A DNA stretch of 64,000 nucleotides, from contig NC_044566.1 of NCBI RefSeq assembly GCF_007565055.1, positions 96,053,797-96,117,796 on the forward strand, written 5' to 3'. The DNA is from Rhinopithecus roxellana (lineage: Eukaryota > Chordata > Mammalia > Primates > Cercopithecidae). A program made the translations under genes and the position numbers. Below are positions 57,388 to 64,000 of this stretch, piece by piece. The notes below the pieces were generated by a model, which saw nothing but the letters and a program-made list of their open reading frames with translations, was not told the DNA's origin and searched no databases. The first letter of the stretch is position 1, and each line of letters begins with the position of its first letter.

Positions 57388-57713
57388 TTTTCTTTTTTTT
57401 TCTTCTGAGACAGGGTCTCACCATCATCCAGGCTGGAGTGCAGTGCATAATCATGGCTCACTGCAGCCTCCATACTCCTGGGCTGAAGCAATCCTCTCAC
57501 CTCAGCCTTCCAAGTAGCTAGGACTATAGGTGCGTGCCACCATGCGCAGCTAGGTTTTTTTTTTTTTTTTTTTTTTTTTAATTTTTATCTTTTGTAGAGA
57601 CAGAGTCTCATTATGTTGCCCAGGCTGGTCTTGAACTCCTGGCCTTAAACAATCCTCCCGTCTTAGCCTCAGAAAGCACTGTGATTACAGGTGTGAACCA
57701 CCTGCACCCTGCC
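57388..57713 (-). mobile_element. Inverted old Alu with expanded central T run
   Basis: The AluJ-like inverted element begins 'gagacagggtctcaccatcat'. A T run of about 25 (57556-57580) replaces the short central T stretch. Confidence 0.92.
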
Positions 57714-60229
57714 TCATTCTGTTTAATTCTTGACCACTCTTTCCCCATATTCTTTTCAGATGCTCAATTGATTGGAAGAGGCCAGTGGGAGACAGCTTAT
57801 TCTCAACTAGCAACAAAAATCTGAAGAACTTAATATTAATTAAGGTCAAATGAGGAATCAGATTTATAGTTCTAGTAATAATTACCTAGTAACTATAGGC
57901 AATTGTTATTGCTAATTTTGTACCTATTTAACGTGCTGCGTACTATCCAAAGAGGAGACTATAAACTGCTCTCTCTTGAGATGCAGCCAATCTTGTTGAA
58001 TGGGCAAGACTCAAGTTTGTAAAACTATTGTCATTTTAAATATTATTAAGCAGTTTAAAAATAAATCAGTGTTACATTGTATGGTACAAAACACAAGTAC
58101 AGCAAGTATTCAAGTTAGAAAAAATGTATTTCTTGGAAAATATACTCATAGAGTACTTTATTAAACCTGAAGTAAATTATAAGGTACAAATCAGAGAGGT
58201 GGGATAAGAAGGACAGTTCACGCAGTGACACTTGCACCAGCAGAAGCAAAGGGCTCCATTTCTCGATGATGGTTTTCTCTATTCTTTGGCTTTTTTATAA
58301 TCCTCTTCTAACACTTCCTTTAGTCTCCACTTTCCACCTCTTTCTGCTTCCATGGGTCAACACACTTCACACTATAACGCTTCCTGAGCAGAATGGCAAT
58401 CCCATCTCTTAGCTGTGCCTCCTATCTAGATCTATTAACTGCCTGGCTTTTTAACCACCTTTAGAAGATCCTAACAGCATCTCCCAAATTATACTGGGAT
58501 TGGATCTAAGGAAGGACAAACTAACCAATGTCTTTCTCAACAGAAAGAGTCCTTTCTGTCCCAGAAGAGTCCTTTTTTTAAAGAACTGTCCACAAGGACA
58601 GTTCTATTTTAACAACATTTAAAAATCATGAAGTGATGTTCACGTCGAAGCATAGCAGGTGGCTCATATTGGCACAACAATATCATACTTATTTTTTTGA
58701 AGAAACAAAGCTTTACCCTTCTAAATTTTCATAATTAAGATCCCTTTAATCTAGATATGGCCTTACAAAGTGATCTGTCCGACTCTGCTTTTTCTAGATG
58801 GACTAAAAAATGCCTGGAAATGAAATTTCTTTTCCAGCTAAATGAGTTGCTTTCAAAACTAAAATCCAGGCCTCAAACTTCTAGTACTGTCTCACTCCAC
58901 TATACCATGATGTCACCCTTCTCGCCAAAGAAATATTATCGGAATCTGGAAAGCATCACAGTATCTGAATTCGTTGCCTAACAGAGTATAGATGACACAG
59001 ATTGCTTTATTTAATCAGTACATCTTAACTGAGCAATTCATTTTGAAGGCACTAGAAAATAAGTTAACCATTTTTCAAAAACCAAGACAATTCATCTCAT
59101 GAGAATACTGCTATTATACCAAACATATCATATTGTGGCCAAAGTTATAAAAAAGTCAGACAAGGCCATACATGGTTGGGAATGATAAGGTCAGTCATGG
59201 TTGGAATACTATCTGGAAGCATGATCATCTGAAATTGAGAATGACGATGCTCAACTGATTGGACAGAGGCTCCAATCAGGAAACGGAGTGGTCCATGTTG
59301 TCACCAACTATGTGTTCCTTTCTAAATAAAACTCTGAATAAGAACCAAGATAATTTCTAATATTTTAGCCCAGCTAATCCCCAACTAAACCATTAATGGC
59401 TCTTTGGAGAATGCTGTAATACTAACTCTGCTTTCTATGCAGAGTTCCACGGGGCTTTTTGGCACAGTAGGCTTTAAGATGTCAGTGCTTCCTGGTTAGA
59501 GAAGTTTTGAGTTTCTTGATTATCATGATGATAAATCCCATTTCCTGCTTTAAATGAACAATTGCAGCACATCACACAGGTGACACCTGTGCTGCTCAAG
59601 TAGTTATAAATTTAAACGCTAGAATATTGTTCTATTTCGTTCTCATTTTAAGGAAGACAGTGCATTTCTGAATCTGGGCAAGAGATCAATTTTAAATAGG
59701 AGTGAATTTTACCCTCATATAAGTCTTTGATTTAGGGTTGTTAAAAGACAACCTCAAGATCCTAAATTTGAAGTTTAATGTACAGTCTAAAATAGTGACA
59801 TCACTTTCTAATGCAAGTTGCTTTAAAGATATATATTATTCTCTTTACATAGGGACAGGATCTTTATTGGTTAGTATTTTTTTTTTTTCCTGCAAATCAC
59901 TATTTCATAAAGAAAGAATTTGAGTTGTGGTAAGACGTAATGTTTAAAGGTAAACATTAAAAGATACAAGACACAATTCATTCATAATAATCATCTTGTT
60001 GATGGAGCCAATATAGAATATTGGATTGTAGTACGTTGTTGTCTGAGAAAACAATGGTTTCATTCAAGTCACCTAGCCACCCCTAGAATGTAGTAGTAAG
60101 AACAGAGGGCTTGGCACATTGGTTTTACACAGACCTCTGTGGTTCTGACCCTGGGCTTGTCATTTGGACCACTCTAATTCTGTGTCCTCCTTTGAAAAGT
60201 GAATATATAGGACTGAATTTTTTAAAACG
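57714..60229. other. Unassigned interval with few repeats
   Basis: About 2.5 kb hold no repeat that I can name and no supported gene. The 74-residue open frame at 58757-58981 has no recognised domain. Confidence 0.45.
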
Positions 60230-60865
60230 TCAGTTCAAAAAATTATAGTAAAATACACATAAAACAAAATGTACTATCTTAACCATACTGAAGTGTAGTT
60301 CAGTGGCATTATTACTGTGCAACAATATTGTTATGCAACCACCCTACCACCCATCTACAGACCTCTTTCATTTCCCAAAATTGAATTTCATACTCATTAA
60401 ACAATAGCTCCTCATTCCCTCTCCCCACAACTCCCGGCAACCATTATTCTAATTTCTGTCTCCATAACTTTGACAACTCAGGCACCTCATATAAGTAGAA
60501 TCATACAGTATTTGTGCTTTTGTGGCTAGCTTCTTTTGTTTAGCGTAATCTCCTCAGGGTTCCTCCGTGTTGCAGTATGTGTCAGAATTTCCTTCATTTT
60601 TAAAACTGAATAATGTTCCATGGAATGTATACATCACATTTTCTTCACCCATTGATAGGCACTTGGGCTGCCATCCACATTTTGGCTATTGTGAATAATG
60701 CTGCTATGAACATGGGTGTACAAGTATCTGTTTGAGTCTCACCTTTCAACTCCTTGGGGTATATTCCCAGAAGCAGAATTGCTCGGTTGTGTCATAATTC
60801 TATTTTTAATTTTTAGAGGAACCATTATACTTTTTTTTCCACAGCACCTGCACAATTTTAACTTT
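60230..60865 (-). mobile_element. Antisense old L1 3' end (L1M)
   Basis: 'aaaatacacataaaacaaaat', 'agtgtagttcagtggcatta', 'ccggcaaccattattctaat', 'gtagaatcatacagtatttg', 'gtgaataatgctgctatgaa' and 'gccatccacattttggctat' follow L1ME/L1MC antisense order. Confidence 0.88.
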
Positions 60866-61079
60866 ACAGGACTGGATATGTTTAAATGTCCCTTCCATGT
60901 CTAGGGTTCTAGGACCCAGTACTTGTTTTTAAAATAACCTCTTTAAGTCATTTCCTCTTTAGCTGGAAATCCTGCTCCCCGTGGAAAAACACTGGGATGT
61001 CTTTTACTTCAGAAAGCCTTCCTTTGGGTTATGTGCCCTCCCAGCACCCTTATTTACAAGTGGCAAGCCCTCATCATGT

Positions 61080-61205
61080 TTGACATTTATTTCTTATTTT
61101 CCTATAAGACATGAGCTCCTGGAAGCAAAGGTTATGTATTATTCTTTAATATTTCCTTAGTTCTTGACACAGAATAATCAAACAGCATATGTCTGATGAA
61201 TGAAT
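61080..61205 (+). mobile_element. L2-like 3' end (weak)
   Basis: 'gacatgagctcctggaagca' and 'gtctgatgaatgaatagg' resemble a diverged L2 tail. Confidence 0.4.
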
Positions 61206-61654
61206 AGGTGGAAAGAAAACAGGGTCAAATATTTCCAAATGAAGAATTGAAAAAACGATTAAACATAGTAAAATTAGAGAACATTTTTTCTCCTAATGCA
61301 AAATATTTTCCTGGAGAGGCTGGAACTCAAATAATCAAAATGATAAGCATGATAATAAAAATGCCTACCTAGGCCTATCCCAACCATTAGCCAGGGCGGA
61401 ATCTTTCCACCTGGGCCCTGGTGGGACACCTAGCCTAACATTCTTGCTCCTGCTGGCTGGCATTCCCAGAGAATGGGCTATGCAAGGTGTTTCATGCCCA
61501 TCAACATGGAAGTGCAAAAGAGACATTCAATGCCAGTCCATGAAAGAGCGTAGAGGGGTATTCTCCAAGCACCCCGATTCGCTAATACAGTGAACTTCTC
61601 TTTGATGCTGGAAGAGATCTTGAAGTTCAGCGGTTCAGGGGGCCCTAGTATATT

Positions 61655-61725
61655 GGACGATGTGGCTGAGGTTCAGAGAAGAGAAAAGGCGATTCCCAAG
61701 TTATGCAGCAAGAAGGCTACCTACG
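61655..61725 (-). mobile_element. MIR-like core fragment
   Basis: 'gatgtggctgaggttcagag' and 'ttatgcagcaagaaggc' resemble antisense MIR core. Confidence 0.45.
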
Positions 61726-61759
61726 CCCTAGATCTGGAGATACAGACGCTCTTCGCAGG

Positions 61760-61807
61760 GATAGAAACTATTTTTAAGATAGTTTTTAAGATAGAAACTA
61801 TTTTTAA
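61760..61807. repeat. 30-base-period duplication
   Basis: 'gatagaaactatttttaa' occurs at 61760-61777 and at 61790-61807, separated by 'gatagtttttaa', which is partly complementary to the unit. Confidence 0.9.
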
Positions 61808-61909
61808 ACCACTTTGCTAAGCGCTGGAGGGCAGGGTTGTAATTGGATACAGGAAAATGACAACGCCTCAGTAAGTCGCCTGCATCCCACGCTAAATAAG
61901 AGGCACTGG

Positions 61910-61945
61910 ACGCCTGGGCGACAGAGCGAGACTCCGTCTCAAAAG

Positions 61946-61972
<27 letters not shown>
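61910..61972 (+). mobile_element. Ultra-short Alu 3' end insertion with target duplication
   Basis: Only about 30 bases of Alu body ('cctgggcgacagagcgagac' to 'tccgtctc') and a tail of over 25 A are present. They are flanked by the perfect 12-base duplication 'aagaggcactgg' (61898-61909 and 61973-61984). It is a genuine but extremely 5'-truncated insertion at the left edge of the CpG island. Confidence 0.92.
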
Positions 61973-61978
<6 letters not shown>

Positions 61979-62265
61979 CACTGGGCTGTAGGAGAGTGGT
62001 AATATTTCTGGACCCAGACAAGGCGGCCACAACCCTCCTGGGGCAACAACCCTCCCGCCCGGCTGGTTTTTTGGAACCTCTGCAAACACTTTCTCCGGGG
62101 TCAGTTTCCCGCCAAACCGGGACAGAGGATGTCCAGAGGTCCCGGGAGTGGAAGCCGCTGTCCCTGTGTCCACTGGGAAGTGGGCGAGGCGGGATGCTGC
62201 CGGCCAGGCTGCCCCGGGCGAGGACCCGGGAACATTCACTTGCTCGCTGGGCCTCGGAGGGGTGG

Positions 62266-62279
62266 GAGGGGCGGGGCGG
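62266..62279 (+). promoter_or_regulatory. GC boxes (Sp1/KLF-type)
   Basis: 'gaggggcggggcgg' contains two overlapping GGGCGG-type boxes about 100 bases upstream of the candidate donor site. Confidence 0.6.
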
Positions 62280-62370
62280 TGCACAGCCTCCCCTGGACAG
62301 GTCTGCGGTCCCGGCCCAGCCAGGCTGCACAGGCACGCGGGGCGCACGTCTGCCTCGCCCGGGCTGCCAG

Positions 62371-62376
62371 GTGAGT
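62371..62376 (+). other. Candidate 5' splice site of a first exon
   Basis: 'gccag|gtgagt' is a near-consensus donor in the CpG island and suggests a first, possibly non-coding exon ending at 62370 and transcribed to the right. No matching acceptor was identified in the remaining 1.6 kb. Confidence 0.45.
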
Positions 62377-62639
62377 CGCGCGCGATCGGGGAGCGGGGCT
62401 GACGGGTCGGAGGGAGTGGGTGTGGGGGACCCTGCGCTGGCCCGGGAGCGGAGACGCAAGGTGCCCAAGGAGCATGGGAAGCAGCACCCCCGCACGTCCC
62501 TGCAGCAGGCAGGGGCCGACGGAGCAGCGCCCCCTTTTTCTTTGGAGGCGGCAGGAGCACCCCAGATCCTGTGGCGGGAGACAGAGGTTCATTATGCGGA
62601 ACAAAAAGCCCAGCGCGAGAAGACATTTGACTTGGAGAG

Positions 62640-63145
62640 AACTGGGGGAGTTAGGGATTGCTGATTTCATCTCATACTTTTTTTCACACCCAAGCGAGGG
62701 GTCTGGGAGGTGGGCAGGGAGAGTGCTTAGGAGACAAACAGAGTTAATCCCTCACCCCATTGATCACCGCCCCGCTGAATGTTCTCAAAGCTCACCCTGC
62801 ATCGTGGTGGACTGTATGGCGTTGGAAACGACCAAAGACACTGCCCCATCCCCACCCCCAACAAGCAAGGAAAATGTTTCCCCTGAAATGCCTTTCTTCT
62901 CTGTCTTTTTTGTTTCGTTGCTATGGATTCGTGAACTAGCTTTAATGGTCTCTAAACCTCTAAATTGTATGTATAATATTTACGTGTCCATGCATGCATT
63001 TTTCTGAAGCGAGCTTTCAGATATTGTATTTGTTTCTCCCTAAGATTAAATAGGCAAAACCATATCTTTGGGCTGCATCAATATGACCTCTTAATAGTCT
63101 TCAGGGAAACTGAGTTGCAGATTCTTACTTAAAGAATTGAGGATT
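62640..63145. other. Downstream flank of the CpG island
   Basis: GC content falls back to background. No exon or repeat could be supported; it is probably first-intron sequence if the promoter reading is right. Confidence 0.4.
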
Positions 63146-63444
63146 GGCCGGGTGCGGTGGCTCACGTCTGTAATCCCAGCACTTTGGGAGGCTGGGGCAG
63201 GTGGATCACCTGAGGTCAGTAGTTTGAGACCAGCCTGGCCAACATGGTGAAACTCTGTCTCTACATAAATACAAAAAAATTAGCCAGACGTGGTGGCACG
63301 GGCCTGTAATCCCAAATACTCGGAGACTGAGGCAGGAGGATCCCTTGAACCCAGGAGGTGGAGGTTGAGGTGAGCCAAGATCACAGCCACTGCACTCCAG
63401 TCTGGGCAACAGAGCAAGACTTTGTCTCCAAAACAACAACAACA
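63146..63444 (+). mobile_element. AluS-like element
   Basis: The forward Alu begins 'ggccgggtgcggtggctcac' and ends with 'gactttgtctccaaaacaac' and an AAC-rich tail. Confidence 0.93.
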
Positions 63445-64000
63445 CAAGTGAACAAAAAACAATAAAGTGGGGATTGAGGGAAGAGCCTTGAGGCTCCCAG
63501 AAGCGTTGGGGAGAAGGATTCCTGCAGAGACCAGGGAGGACAGCACTCACCCAGTCACAAATTCACCTGTGTTAAGAATTGGTCTGTTTCCCACCAGTAT
63601 GAAGTACAACTAGGTTTCAAACATGTAGACTGGGAAATCGAAGTGAATCTTTGTGAATGGAAGGTCTACTTAAGTTTCTTTTTAACAATCCAAAGTGACC
63701 CCAGCTTCAGAGCTTCCAAGGACTCTGGAGAGAAGGTGACAGATGAAGTGTTCCAACTGTGCACCTCCCTAGTCCATTGGCATCTTGGGAAAAGGAGGAA
63801 AGAACAAACTGTTACCTTAGCATGGGAACAGAACCAGAAAAACCCAGGGAGTCTGGGGGAGAGGGAGGAGAGCTGAGAGAGATACAGGCATTGTTGGAAA
63901 AGGAGCTTAACTTACCCAACAAAACTGATCTGCAAAACCAACAGGCACCTTAGGAAAATCACCTTACATCATTAATCCCACTTTCCTTGTTCCCACCAAA
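63445..64000. other. Unassigned right end
   Basis: No repeat was recognised. Open frames of 77 and 64 residues (63643-63876 and 63759-63953) have no known domain or convincing exon signals. Confidence 0.4.

Larger units (their letters stand above)
62020..62620 (+). promoter_or_regulatory. CpG island, candidate gene promoter
   Basis: The composition shifts abruptly to GC-rich with many CpG dinucleotides, unlike anything else in the window. GC boxes occur at 62266-62279, no TATA box is obvious, and a strong splice-donor-like sequence follows at 62371. CpG-island promoters drive mainly housekeeping and developmental genes. Which gene is unknown, and most of it would lie beyond the right edge if transcription is rightward. 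Long antisense open frames here are a by-product of high GC content. Confidence 0.75.

Noticed and set aside
61728..62495. Antisense open frame of 255 residues, and two overlapping long frames in the CpG island
   Set aside because: GC-rich DNA lacks stop codons. The frames run through the Alu tail (poly-F) and are proline/arginine/serine-rich with no domain.

Overview
The window is primate nuclear DNA, and most likely comes from an Old World monkey (Cercopithecidae). Twenty-two Alu-derived segments can be recognised. The youngest ones (7053-7346, 23415-23723 and 38741-39060) carry variants I associate with cercopithecid AluYR-type elements rather than ape AluY: 'ggctcaagcc' near the left end, 'gccgagacgggcgg', and 'ggcttgagccacc' (plus-sense complement) at the element head. 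L1, ERVL-MaLR LTR, MIR, L2-like and hAT/mariner-type fragments make up most of the rest. No intact protein-coding gene of the host was found, and no tRNA, rRNA or CRISPR array.

Layout. 1-1755: Alu tail and an L1 ORF2/3'UTR copy interrupted by an AluY. 1944-2217: a clipped Alu. 2218-3060: AT-rich, unassigned, with two hairpins. 3060-8042: a mosaic class I (gammaretrovirus-like) endogenous retrovirus whose order is integrase end, surface-protein remnant, reverse-transcriptase connection/RNase H start, second envelope gene, polypurine tract, 3' LTR. A monkey-type Alu sits inside the transmembrane subunit, and no 5' LTR was seen. 8043-14800: ancient repeats, including an MLT1 LTR split by a class I ERV LTR, plus Alus and L1 3' ends. 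14812-18476: an antisense old L1 that reaches its 5' end. 18480-24740: L2-like sequence, MaLR LTRs, L1 pieces and a strong CTCF-type motif. 25055-27400: a degenerate L1 ORF2, then a gag-like MaLR fragment. 28957-32592: an antisense L1 and an MLT1 LTR. 33-49 kb: scattered Alu, L2-like, MIR, THE1 and MLT1 elements. 49.65-54.56 kb: a stretch with few or no repeats that I recognise. 54.5-61.9 kb: old repeats. 62.0-62.6 kb: a CpG island with GC boxes and a splice-donor-like site, the best candidate for a host gene promoter, probably transcribed toward the right edge.

There is no evidence of a new defence system, operon or other multi-gene system. The interest lies in repeat stratigraphy: the mosaic retrovirus, two extremely short retrotransposon insertions with target duplications, a palindromic AT-rich repeat, a CTCF-like site directly beside a young Alu, and the promoter-like CpG island. 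Repeat family names come from recognition by eye; boundaries are usually good to about 5-20 bases, and to the base where a target-site duplication is quoted.
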